A DNA stretch of 64,000 nucleotides, from the NCBI RefSeq assembly GCF_006517175.1, contig NZ_CP041186.1:2011001-2075000 (forward strand). Direction: 5' to 3'. Positions 40,602 to 49,801 of this stretch are shown one piece after another. The stretch's first letter is position 1, and every line of letters starts with the position of its first letter. Made by a program: the position numbers and the translations under genes. The DNA is from Persicimonas caeni (GTDB taxonomy: Bacteria > Myxococcota_A > Bradymonadia > Bradymonadales > Bradymonadaceae). Below the pieces are notes generated by a model. It was not told the origin of the DNA. It did no database searches and was given only the letters and a program-made list of their open reading frames with translations.

Positions 40602-40952
40602 TTAGAGTTGAGCGTATTGCTGCCGGGCCACGTGAATCAACCGTTCGAAGGCCTCGAGGCTGCATTCGTATTCCAGGGCCAGCAAAGCGCCGTCGCATAC
40701 CGCGCCCATGGCGGGCATATCTTTGATGCCGAACCAGCGCGTGGTCTCCGAGGCGGCCTCGGGGTCGACCAGCGCGAAGCTCCACTGCTCCGGAACGTCG
40801 AGCTCTGCGGAGAGCTCGCGAGCCTTTTTGACAACCGGGGCGTCGGCACCGCAGAAGATGACCAGGGTCATCGGGCTTTGCTGGCCGGGCATCAGAAACG
40901 AGGCGTCCTCGTCACTGGAGATGCGTTTGAATTGAAGTTGTCTCGTACTCAT
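40602..40952 (-). CDS. Thioredoxin-fold-like protein without CxxC
   Basis: This protein of 116 aa reads LVIFCGADAPVVKKARELSAELDV, then FALVDPEAASETTRWFGIKDMPAMGAVCDGALLALEYECS. The alternation and the MPAMG cis-Pro-like segment suggest a thioredoxin fold, but only a single Cys (CGAD) lies at the active-site position. It sits 57 bp upstream of the yeeE gene in the same direction and probably belongs to the sulfur operon, perhaps as a sulfur carrier; that role is inference. Confidence 0.55.
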   Translation of the reverse strand: MSTRQLQFKRISSDEDASFLMPGQQSPMTLVIFCGADAPVVKKARELSAELDVPEQWSFALVDPEAASETTRWFGIKDMPAMGAVCDGALLALEYECSLEAFERLIHVARQQYAQL

Positions 40953-41025
40953 CGTTCTCTCCTCGTGTGCATCGCTCGGGATGCGAACCTGCGCGCGTGG
41001 CGCTTTTCAAGTCTTCTTCGAGCCT

Positions 41026-42816
41026 TCAGGCCGGCGATTTGACCGGCTCGGCGAAGGGAGAGGACTCGAGGTCCTCATCTTTGGCCGCGCGCTGGACCCG
41101 CTCGGCGCCGGTGCGCCGGACGGGCTCGCCGTCGATATAGTCCTCGACGGCGTTCTCGACCGCCTCGTGGACCGTGTAGGTGATATGATCTTCGCCTAGA
41201 GCCTTCCACAGCGAGGCGCGCTTCATGATGTCACGCACCGGGCCTTTGGGGGCGGCGAAGTAGAAGCCGATGCCGCGCTCCTGGTACTCCTCGACGATGT
41301 GGTGCAGGGCCGTCTCGGCCGACGAGTCGAGCTGGTTGATGCCCGCGCCGTCCAGAATCACCGCGCGAAGCGGCTTGTTCATCTGCTTTTCCAGGTTACG
41401 CAGCGTGTCTTTGAGGAACGTGACGTTGCCGTAGTAGAACTGCGAGTCGATGCGCACCGTCAGCAGCCCGTCGACCGTCTCGACCTCGGGGTAGCGCTCC
41501 ACGTTGCGGTACACGGTCGTGTCGGGAAGGCGTCCCATCACGGCCACGTGCGGCTTGGTGGTGCGGTAGAGGAACCACAGCATCGAGGCGCCCACGCCGA
41601 CCAAGATACCCTCTTCGATGCCCACGCTCAGGGTAGCCACGAACGTGATGCCCATCAGGGCGAGCTCGCTGCGGTTGACCTTCCACAGGTGCTTGGCCTC
41701 TTTGACATCGATGAGCCCGAAGACGGCGGTCATGATGATGGCGGCGAGCACGGACTTGGGAAGATAGTAGAACATGCCGGTCAAAAACATCAGCGTCAGG
41801 CCGATGACCACTGCGGTGATGATGGCGGCCATGCCCGTCTTGGCGCCCGCCTGGTCGTTGACCGCGGTACGCGAGAACCCACCGGTGACCGTGTACGAGC
41901 CGAACATCGAGCCGAAGATATTGGCCGCGCCCAGGCCGATGAGCTCCTGGTTGGAGTCAATCTCGTAGCCGTGACGCTGGGCCACCTTCTTGGCGACTGC
42001 GATCGATTCCATGAAGCTGACCAGGGCGATCGTCAGGGCGATGGGGAACAACTCGCCCATGGCGTCCCAAGAGATCTCGGGCATGGCGAAGCTGGGCAGC
42101 CCGGCGGGCACGTCGCCCACGATGGCCACGCCCTGCTCGTGCAGGCCAAAGCCCCACACCGTCAGGGTACCGAGCACGACCACGGCCAGCGCACGCGGCC
42201 ACATCGGCTTGTACTTTTTGAGCACCACCAACAGCGCCACGCTGATCACACCGATGATGAGGGCGTAGATCTGGGTGTCGCCGATCTGGGCGAACGCCTG
42301 CATCAAGATCTGGTGGATGTGGTTGCTGCGCTCGAGATCGAGGCCCAAGATGTGCTTGAGCTGGCTAAAGCCGATGATCAACGCCGCTGCCGAGGTAAAG
42401 CCGGCCAGCACCGGGTGCGACAGCAGGTTGGTGAGCATGCCCATGCGGGCCAAGCCCATTCCGAATTGCATCACGCCGACCATCAGGGCCAGCAAAATGG
42501 CGTACATGATATACGCCTCGGTGCCGCCCTGGGCGATCGCGCCCACGCCGGCCGCGGTCAGCAGCGAGACCATCGCCACCGGACCCACCGCCAACTGGCG
42601 AGACGTACCGAAGAGCGCGTACACGATCAGGGGTACGGTCGAAGCATAAAGGCCAATGATCGGCGGAAGACCCGCCAACATGGCGTAGGCCATGCCCTGA
42701 GGGATGAGCATTACGGCCGTGGTCAGACCTGCGACCAGGTCACCACGGAAGTCCTTTTGGTTATAGGAACTCAGCCACTGCAGGGCGGGAATGTATTTCG
42801 CGAGTTTTTTATTCAC
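41026..42816 (-). CDS. SulP family anion transporter with STAS domain
   Basis: This protein of 596 aa has the SulP core with 12-14 membrane segments (DLVAGLTTAVMLIPQGMAYAMLAGLPPIIGLYAS signature at the N-terminus) and a C-terminal cytosolic STAS domain (about 440-560, ILDGAGINQLDSSAE). SulP proteins import sulfate or, in the BicA group, bicarbonate. Position between sulfur genes and bicarbonate-related genes fits either. GTG 42816 with GGGAG upstream is chosen because it aligns with usual SulP starts. It is divergent from the carbonic-anhydrase-like gene. Confidence 0.9.
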   Translation of the reverse strand: MNKKLAKYIPALQWLSSYNQKDFRGDLVAGLTTAVMLIPQGMAYAMLAGLPPIIGLYASTVPLIVYALFGTSRQLAVGPVAMVSLLTAAGVGAIAQGGTEAYIMYAILLALMVGVMQFGMGLARMGMLTNLLSHPVLAGFTSAAALIIGFSQLKHILGLDLERSNHIHQILMQAFAQIGDTQIYALIIGVISVALLVVLKKYKPMWPRALAVVVLGTLTVWGFGLHEQGVAIVGDVPAGLPSFAMPEISWDAMGELFPIALTIALVSFMESIAVAKKVAQRHGYEIDSNQELIGLGAANIFGSMFGSYTVTGGFSRTAVNDQAGAKTGMAAIITAVVIGLTLMFLTGMFYYLPKSVLAAIIMTAVFGLIDVKEAKHLWKVNRSELALMGITFVATLSVGIEEGILVGVGASMLWFLYRTTKPHVAVMGRLPDTTVYRNVERYPEVETVDGLLTVRIDSQFYYGNVTFLKDTLRNLEKQMNKPLRAVILDGAGINQLDSSAETALHHIVEEYQERGIGFYFAAPKGPVRDIMKRASLWKALGEDHITYTVHEAVENAVEDYIDGEPVRRTGAERVQRAAKDEDLESSPFAEPVKSPA

Positions 42817-43098
42817 GGCGAACTCCCGACAAAGGTTTCGATCAACGCGTTCTAATAAATCGGTTTGTGTTATGGGCGACGCGGCTTGTCGCAATCGGCG
42901 AGTCCGTCGCGGCGCTCACCGGGTACAACTGCACACCGCGTGCCAACTTGAAAATCAGGGCCCCGAACAGGCTTTCGCAGGGTTGCCCCGGGCCGTGCAG
43001 CAGGCCGTGTAGCAGGCGGTTTCGCTGCGTTTGAACAAATTGAAACGAGGCGTCGAAGCACCCGAGAAACACGCACGGATTCGAGCGGTGGGAGGGCT

Positions 43099-43113
43099 TG
43101 GCACGACCTTTGA
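43099..43113 (+). promoter_or_regulatory. Sigma54-type promoter candidate
   Basis: TGGCACG-ACCT-TTGA matches the -24/-12 consensus (TGGCACG-N4-TTGC) with correct spacing and one mismatch at the -12 C. It lies 71 bp upstream of the carbonic-anhydrase-like gene in the 367-bp divergent region; no other element was recognised there. Confidence 0.5.
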
Positions 43114-43183
43114 AAACACGATACTAAAGAAGGGGGCGGATGCCGCCTTCGAGTAGCCCCGACCCATCGCGAAGAGGACCACT

Positions 43184-44089
43184 ATGTCAAATAAACGCAC
43201 CAAACCGTCGTTCGACGATTTCAACCTGACCCTGCATTGGGTGTCTGTGGCGGAGTTGACCGCCAATGCCGAGCTGTCGTGCATCGACGGGCGTCATAAC
43301 GGCTGCGTGCTGGGAGCCCCTGGCGGCGACGCCGGCGAGTTCATCCTGATGCTGGGTGGCCTCGAAAAGGTGTGTGACGCGCGCTTCGACGCCGAACGCG
43401 TCGAGGCCATCCTCAGCCACTATATGGACCGCTACGGCCGGTTTTACTTGCACACCGACCGCCACGCGCTCGACGCGCTCACCGAGACGGTGGGCGAACA
43501 TGACGCCCTTCGCGAAGCGCTCGACGCCGCCGAGAGCATCGACGCGTTGCTCCTCGAGCCGCCCGAGGGGGTGCGCGAGGTCCTCGCCGACCTGCTCGTC
43601 GACCCCAAGCACGTCGGCTGCGGCCACCTCAAGACGATGCTGTCGCATATCGACGAGTATGACGTGCGCAAAGAACTCGTCGAAGACACCATCCGCGCCT
43701 TCCATCACATGTTGTGGCGTGGACGCCCGGAGGCCGACCTGACGATCTTGGAGGGAGATCACCAAGAATCGGCGATCATCAACTTCGAGACGCCCGACGA
43801 GCTCGAGGCCGACGCGGAGGTCCCCGCGGTGTGCTCCAGCCCCGACGGGCCGCATATCTTCGCCAACCACGAGGCCGCCCGACGCTACAAGCGCATGCGC
43901 GACCTCGAGATGCTCGCCGATATGCCCGGCGTGGTCCCCGAGGATCCGGAGACGCGCAAGGAGCTCTTGGCCGAAATCAACACGCTGGCCAAGAAGCAAG
44001 CCGCCGCCACCGTGTCGTATCTGGCGCCCGACCTGCCCAACTACGCGGTCACCTTCAAGGGAAGCGACATCGACACCGAGATGATGTAG
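43184..44089 (+). CDS. Beta-carbonic-anhydrase-like protein (divergent)
   Basis: This protein of 301 aa contains C33-I-D35-G-R37, followed by GAPGGDAGEF, and H143-VG-C146-GHLK. This mirrors the C-x-D-x-R ... H-x-x-C zinc-site arrangement of beta-class carbonic anhydrases and DabA, but with an insertion of about 50 residues between the halves and a C-terminal extension of about 130 residues. The family is not one I recognise. Neighbours (SulP, MpsC, SbtA/SbtB) support a CO2/bicarbonate role. No signal peptide or membrane segment. AGAGG precedes the ATG; a sigma54-like promoter lies upstream. Confidence 0.5.
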   Translation: MSNKRTKPSFDDFNLTLHWVSVAELTANAELSCIDGRHNGCVLGAPGGDAGEFILMLGGLEKVCDARFDAERVEAILSHYMDRYGRFYLHTDRHALDALTETVGEHDALREALDAAESIDALLLEPPEGVREVLADLLVDPKHVGCGHLKTMLSHIDEYDVRKELVEDTIRAFHHMLWRGRPEADLTILEGDHQESAIINFETPDELEADAEVPAVCSSPDGPHIFANHEAARRYKRMRDLEMLADMPGVVPEDPETRKELLAEINTLAKKQAAATVSYLAPDLPNYAVTFKGSDIDTEMM

Positions 44090-44162
44090 ATTGAGTCGAC
44101 CAAGCGCCCGGCAGATAAAGTGCCGGGCGTCGACAGCTATCTGCAGCATCGAGGACTTGACG

Positions 44163-44534
44163 ATGGCGAAGACCAAAGGCCAACTCGAAGCGGCGATCAC
44201 CGCCGCTTTGAGCCAATTCGAGCGTGATCACCTGGGTCGCGGACCCAAGCAGGCCCGCACCTTCATCCTCCAAGACGTGATCTTGGTGCGACTGACCGGC
44301 ATCCTCAGCCCCGCCGAGCACCAACTGAGCCAAGAGACCGGCGGCGTCGGCCTCATCAAGCAGATGCGCTCGCGGTTGATCGAAAACGCCAGCCACACCC
44401 TGGCCGGGCTCGTCGAAGAGAACGTCGACGCCGAAGTCGTCAGCATCCACACCGATATCAGCACGCGCACCGGCGAGCGGATCTTTGTGTTCAGCCTCGA
44501 CCGCGACCTGGAGGCGACGTTGCCGACGTCTTGA
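44163..44534 (+). CDS. MpsC/DUF2294 family protein
   Basis: This protein of 123 aa matches the DUF2294 (PF10057, now MpsC) pattern: KGQLEAAITAALSQFERDHLGRGPKQARTFILQDVILVRLTGILSPAEHQL, then HTDISTRTGERIFVFSLDRDLE. In Staphylococcus the mpsABC genes encode a bicarbonate/membrane-potential system in which MpsA and MpsB correspond to DabB and DabA. Here no dabA/dabB is seen, only this subunit 73 bp after the carbonic-anhydrase-like gene, likely co-transcribed. Its biochemical role is not established. Confidence 0.8.
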   Translation: MAKTKGQLEAAITAALSQFERDHLGRGPKQARTFILQDVILVRLTGILSPAEHQLSQETGGVGLIKQMRSRLIENASHTLAGLVEENVDAEVVSIHTDISTRTGERIFVFSLDRDLEATLPTS

Positions 44535-44613
44535 TCGACCTCGGCGATCAATTTTGTCGTGATTAGGTTTGTTTTTAAGACGGCTATTGCGCCGACGAAC
44601 CGATTGCGCTAAG

Positions 44614-44803
44614 GCTTGGAGGAGCCTCGGGGAGAATGCACCGCAAAAATTGCGGGGCCGATTCACGAGCACATAGACAAGGCAGACGAGCCAAGCACAC
44701 GCTCCCGTAGGGGGAGTGGGTGTAGCGAAAGTAAGCCGATTTGGGACGCATCATTGCGTCGCAGATCGGCTTTTTTTATTTCACATGACGATATGAGGTT
44801 CTT
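44614..44803 (+). ncRNA. icd leader with attenuator-like structure
   Basis: The region holds CCGCAA/TTGCGG (44641-44654) and ACACGCTCC-N7-GGAGTGGGTG (44697-44722) hairpins, then a terminator at 44733-44777: AAGCCGAT/ATCGGCTT outer stem, GACGCA/TGCGTC inner stem, and seven Ts. The terminator ends only 26 bp before the icd start, so readthrough must be regulated or it ends the mpsC transcript 200 bp away. The last 85 nt match the sbtA leader (47664-47745) in sequence and order. No known riboswitch class was recognised. Confidence 0.6.
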
Positions 44804-46321
<1,518 letters not shown>

Positions 46322-46326
46322 GGCTT

Positions 46327-46360
46327 GGCGCCTGCGGCGCGGTCGTACGCCGCAGGCGCC
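46327..46360. terminator. Bidirectional terminator between icd and sbtB
   Basis: A perfect 13-bp stem (GGCGCCTGCGGCG/CGCCGCAGGCGCC) with an 8-base loop separates the convergent icd and sbtB stops. No long T-run follows. Confidence 0.7.
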
Positions 46361-46364
46361 CCTC

Positions 46365-46658
46365 TCAAGCCTCCATCAACTCCGCGTCGGAGACGACGCA
46401 CATCCCACCAAAACGATCGAGCAGCGGGCGGATCGCGGCGAGCACGGTGTCGAGGTTGTCGCTCTCGCAGATGGTCATCACGTAGATATTCTCGAGGGCG
46501 CCGGTGATCTCGTCGCCCGAGCGTACCCCGCGCCGTCCGCGCCCTCGCGCGTTGGGCAGCACCGTGTAGCCGGAGACGCCTGCGTCGTCGAGCAGCTCGA
46601 CCATCCGGTCGATTTGTAGGGAGTCGATGACGATTTCGATTCGTTTGACCGCGCGCAT
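46365..46658 (-). CDS. PII-like protein of the SbtB type
   Basis: This protein of 97 aa has the ferredoxin-like PII fold: KRIEIVIDSLQIDRMVELLDDAGVSGYTVLPNARGRG, a T-loop region ending in GDEITGALENIYVMTICE, and a C-terminal strand. GGAGG lies five bases before ATG 46658, two bases after the sbtA stop, so the pair forms an operon. In cyanobacteria SbtB binds adenyl nucleotides and cyclic nucleotides (including c-di-AMP) and controls SbtA. The diadenylate-cyclase-domain protein at 18.8 kb might supply such a signal, which is speculation. Confidence 0.8.
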   Translation of the reverse strand: MRAVKRIEIVIDSLQIDRMVELLDDAGVSGYTVLPNARGRGRRGVRSGDEITGALENIYVMTICESDNLDTVLAAIRPLLDRFGGMCVVSDAELMEA

Positions 46659-46660
46659 GC

Positions 46661-47632
46661 TCACCTCCAGAAGAAGTCGATGACCTGATAGTACAGCGGA
46701 ATCCCGACGATGATATTAAAGGGAAAGGTCACCGCCAGCGAAGCGGCGATATAGAAGCTCGGGTTGGCCTCGGGCACGCTCAGGCGCATGGCCGCCGGAA
46801 CCGCGATGTACGAGGCGCTGGCGGTGAGCAGCGTGAACAGCAGCGCATCGCCCGCGCCGAAGCCCAACAGGCGCGCCAGGCCGATGCCGATGGCGGCGTT
46901 GAGCAGGGCCATGCCGATGGCGAAGCCGACGAGGAAGAGACCTGCCTTCTTGAGGTCGCCCATATGACGCGCGGCCACCAGGCCCATGTCGAGCAGGAAG
47001 AAGGCGAGCACGCCTTTGAACAGGTCGCCGGTCAGCGGCTCCATCGCCTTCCAGCCCGGCTCCCCGGTGATGAAGCCGATGACCAAGCTGCCCACCAACA
47101 GGAAGACCGAGCCGTTGAGGAACGCCTCGCGGAGCAACTCGGACCAATCGAGGGGCTCGTCGCTGTCTTTGCCGGCGCCCATGCGCACCAGCAGCACGCC
47201 GATGATGATCGCCGGAGACTCCATGAGCGCCATCGCCGCGACCATATGCCCGCCGAAGGCGACGTCGAGTTGGTTCAAAAAGGAGACGCCCGTAATGAAG
47301 GTGACCGCGCTGATCGACCCGTAGGCCGCCGCCAGCGCCGCGGCGTTATACAGGTCGAACCGAATACGCAGAATCCAAAACGAGTAGATGGGCACCACGA
47401 TGGCCATGAGCATCGCCGCGCCCAACGCCAGGGCGATATCGGCGGTGATGCCGCTCTTGCTCAGCTCGTAGCCGCCGTGCATGCCGATGGACAGCAGCAA
47501 GTAGAGCGCCAGCGACTTGGAGAGTTGCTGCGGGATGGTCAGGTCGGAGCGGCTAAACGCCGCCAGACAGCCCAGCAGAAAGAACAAAATGGGCGGATTG
47601 AGCAGATTGTCTGCGATCAGTCCAAAGTCCAT
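46661..47632 (-). CDS. sbtA: SbtA-type sodium-dependent bicarbonate transporter
   Basis: This protein of 323 aa has ten membrane segments in two inverted halves, with family motifs NPPILFFLLGCLAAFSRSDLTIPQQLSKSLALYLLLSIGMHGG, AAYGSISAVTFITG, and ASASYIAVPAAMRLSVPEANPSFYIAASLAVTFPFNIIVGIPLYY. It should import bicarbonate with sodium under control of the adjacent SbtB. The start MDFGLIADNLLNPP at 47632 is usual for SbtA. The gene is led by a terminator-bearing leader shared with icd and is divergent from mutH. Confidence 0.85.
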   Translation of the reverse strand: MDFGLIADNLLNPPILFFLLGCLAAFSRSDLTIPQQLSKSLALYLLLSIGMHGGYELSKSGITADIALALGAAMLMAIVVPIYSFWILRIRFDLYNAAALAAAYGSISAVTFITGVSFLNQLDVAFGGHMVAAMALMESPAIIIGVLLVRMGAGKDSDEPLDWSELLREAFLNGSVFLLVGSLVIGFITGEPGWKAMEPLTGDLFKGVLAFFLLDMGLVAARHMGDLKKAGLFLVGFAIGMALLNAAIGIGLARLLGFGAGDALLFTLLTASASYIAVPAAMRLSVPEANPSFYIAASLAVTFPFNIIVGIPLYYQVIDFFWR

Positions 47633-47663
47633 GGTCGTCGTCTCCACGTACAGGTCAGCAAAC

Positions 47664-47745
47664 AAAAAAGGCCGGCATACCACGCAATCTATGCGCGGGA
47701 TGCCGGCCTCCATTCATTTCACCCGCTCCCAGAACAGGAGCGTGT
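47664..47745 (-). ncRNA. sbtA leader element homologous to the icd leader
   Basis: In sense orientation: ACACGCTCC-N6-GGGAGCGGGTG, then a terminator with outer stem GGCCGGCAT/ATGCCGGCC, inner CGCATAGATTGCG and six Ts, ending 32 bp before the sbtA start. No minus-strand gene lies upstream (mutH is divergent), so a terminator here can only act on the sbtA transcript itself, which argues for attenuation. The icd leader has the same block order and CGCATCATTGCG at the inner hairpin. Confidence 0.65.
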
Positions 47746-47912
47746 AATCAGCTTGTGTGGCCGCTCGATTTTTAGGGGCGCTCTGTAGCTCGGAACCGCG
47801 TGCGGCGCCGATCTCCAGATGCCGCGGGCCGTTTAGCATTGGACGTGTGACCGTGCAAGCGGCAAACTGCCCCAAGCTTCGCCGAGACGCTACCGGTCGA
47901 GACACGAGCGAC

Positions 47913-48584
47913 ATGGATCTATCCCCACCGACCACAGAACAAGAACTCCTCGAGCGGGCCGACCGCATCGCCGGGCGCACACTCGGTGAGCTCGCCGCGA
48001 TGCACGATATCGAGGTGCCCGATGATTTTCGCCGCGCCAAGGGCTGGGTCGGACGGCTCATCGAGACGTGCCTGGGGGCGAGCGCGGGCAACCGCCCTGC
48101 CCCCGACTTCGAGAAGGTGGGCGTCGAGCTCAAGACCCTGCCCATCGGCGCCGACGGCCTGCCGCGCGAGACCACCTACGTGTGTCGGGTGCCGCTGGCC
48201 GACATCGAAGAGCTCACCTGGGAGACCTCCCGGGTGCTCAAGAAGCTTCGGCGGGTGTTGTGGGTGCCTGTGGCGCTCGTCGAGGAGATGCCCATCCCCC
48301 AGCGTCCGGTGGGTCAGGCGATCCTGTGGTCCCCCGAAGGACATCTTGGCGAGGCGTTGCGGCAGGACTGGGAGGCTCATACCGAGACGATTCGCCTCGG
48401 GTTTATCGAAGATCTGACCGCTGCGGACGGCCAGTACCTACAGATTCGCCCCAAAGCAGCCCACTCGGGTAAGTTGACGTGGGCGCCGGGGCGCGATGGT
48501 GGGTCGATCCTGACGCTTCCGCGCGGCTATTACCTGCGCCGCGACTTCACGTCGGCAATTCTTGAAGCGAATTACGCATGGTGA
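47913..48584 (+). CDS. mutH: MutH-like DNA mismatch repair endonuclease
   Basis: This protein of 223 aa aligns along its whole length with E. coli MutH (229 aa): LSPPTTEQELLERADRIAGRTLGELA, KGWVGRLIETCLGASAG, DFEKVGVELKTLPI, TWETSRVLKKLRRVLWVPV, GQYLQIRPKAAHS, LTLPRGYYLRRDFTSAIL. All catalytic residues are present (E51, D65, E72, K74, K111, matching E56, D70, E77, K79, K116). MutH nicks the unmethylated strand at hemimethylated GATC. No dam, mutS or mutL lies in the window. The ATG at 47913 gives the family N-terminus. Confidence 0.92.
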   Translation: MDLSPPTTEQELLERADRIAGRTLGELAAMHDIEVPDDFRRAKGWVGRLIETCLGASAGNRPAPDFEKVGVELKTLPIGADGLPRETTYVCRVPLADIEELTWETSRVLKKLRRVLWVPVALVEEMPIPQRPVGQAILWSPEGHLGEALRQDWEAHTETIRLGFIEDLTAADGQYLQIRPKAAHSGKLTWAPGRDGGSILTLPRGYYLRRDFTSAILEANYAW

Positions 48585-48613
48585 GCGGGTCGTGGAAGGC
48601 CCACGACCCGCTC
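48583..48613 (+). terminator. mutH terminator
   Basis: A 13-bp stem (GAGCGGGTCGTGG/CCACGACCCGCTC) with a 5-base loop begins inside the mutH stop codon and lies before the convergent membrane protein gene. No T-run. Confidence 0.6.
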
Positions 48614-48656
48614 TACGCATGTGTTGAACCTACATGTGTGCAATCTACTGGTTGCA

Positions 48657-49478
48657 CTACTCGGCCGAACGATACTCCGGCTCGTGGCGATACGTGCGAT
48701 ACTCGCCGCCGCGGTGCTCGCCGCGCTTTCGATCACCGTAGAGCGCGGTGATCATCTTGGCCCCGATGGCCAGCCCGCTGATCAGCAGACCGCCACCCAG
48801 GGCGATGACTGCGACCAGGTTGAGCGTGACCTGCTCACCGATGCCCACCAGGGTCAAAATACCGAGGGCGACTGCGCCCAGGCCAGCCACGGTCTGCATG
48901 GCAGCGGCGCCTTTGACCGACTCGCTGGCCACGCGTTGCTTGTGCATCGCCGCACCCGAGGTCTCGATGACCAAGTGCGACAGCCGTCTGGTGGCTCCGG
49001 CGCCGAACATCATCGCCCCACCGAGCACGATGATGGCGACCGAAGTCAAGATTGCGGGCTCCACGCCCACCAGGGCGAGAATGCCCAGCGCGACGCCGGC
49101 GGCGCCGCCGATGGTCTCGGCGGAGATGCCTCCGCCCGTCTCGGCGAGGTTGGCCGACGAGTGACGGTCGCCGGTCGAGTGAAGGATGTCGCGGTATTTC
49201 GCGCCAATGCTCGCCCCGGCGAACATCAAGCCGCCACCAATGGCGATGATGGCGATGGTCACAAAGAGGATTGGCAGCACGTCAGCCAAGCCCAGAATAC
49301 CCAGGGTAATGGCGCCGGCGCCGGCGATCACCTCCAGGGTCGAGCCTCCGGCGACAACCTCGGCGGTCTCCTTCTCGACGCCTTCGTCGCGGTGTCGATA
49401 CGTGCGTTCGTATGCTTCCTCGCGATGCTCCCCCCTCTCGGAAGGAACCATTCCTTCTCCCATTCCTGCGGTACTCAT
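48657..49478 (-). CDS. Membrane protein with three internal repeats
   Basis: This protein of 273 aa has three copies of a two-helix unit of about 65 residues: GAITLGILGLADVLPILFVTIAIIAIGGGLMFAGASIGA, GVALGILALVGVEPAILTSVAIIVLGGAMMFGAGA and GAVALGILTLVGIGEQVTLNLVAVIALGGGLLISGLAIG. Termini are highly charged (His/Arg/Glu-rich). It resembles HdeD-like arrangements only superficially and belongs to no family I recognise. AGGAGG precedes ATG 49478. Two palindromic operators sit immediately upstream. Confidence 0.7.
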   Translation of the reverse strand: MSTAGMGEGMVPSERGEHREEAYERTYRHRDEGVEKETAEVVAGGSTLEVIAGAGAITLGILGLADVLPILFVTIAIIAIGGGLMFAGASIGAKYRDILHSTGDRHSSANLAETGGGISAETIGGAAGVALGILALVGVEPAILTSVAIIVLGGAMMFGAGATRRLSHLVIETSGAAMHKQRVASESVKGAAAMQTVAGLGAVALGILTLVGIGEQVTLNLVAVIALGGGLLISGLAIGAKMITALYGDRKRGEHRGGEYRTYRHEPEYRSAE

Positions 49479-49495
49479 GGCTTCCTCCTGCGCGT

Positions 49496-49543
49496 GAGAT
49501 TGTATATTCAATCTCGCACTGTCGAGATTGTACGCTCAATCTC
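49496..49543 (-). promoter_or_regulatory. Paired palindromic operator sites
   Basis: Two 20-bp palindromes, GAGATTG-TATATT-CAATCTC (49496-49515) and GAGATTG-TACGCT-CAATCTC (49524-49543), are spaced 28 bp apart and begin 18 bp upstream of the membrane protein start. The conserved 7-bp arms and variable spacers look like a dimeric repressor's binding sites. The regulator is not evident nearby. The remaining 49544-49800 shows no gene. Confidence 0.65.
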
Positions 49544-49801
49544 GGTGCGTCGTGGTCGTGCGATCACAAAGTTCGCATTTCCGGAAAGATCTCAAGACCT
49601 TCCGCCACTCCTACGTTGAGCATAGACGCACGGAAGAAGTGGGCAAACCGAGGCGACGGCACCGCCTCCGGGCGCTCAATTCTCACTATTGGCAGCTCCC
49701 AAAGGGAGCCAAGGCAGGCGAGGCCGAGGTGAAAGTCTTTACCTGACCGGCTCAGTCACGTAGGCTCACAGTTCGAAACTCGAACCTGTAGTTGGCAGCA
49801 C

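Noticed and set aside
44614-44803. Known riboswitch class (SAH, glutamine, ykkC and others considered)
   Set aside because: None of the consensus cores I know fits; only the hairpin plus terminator architecture is supported.
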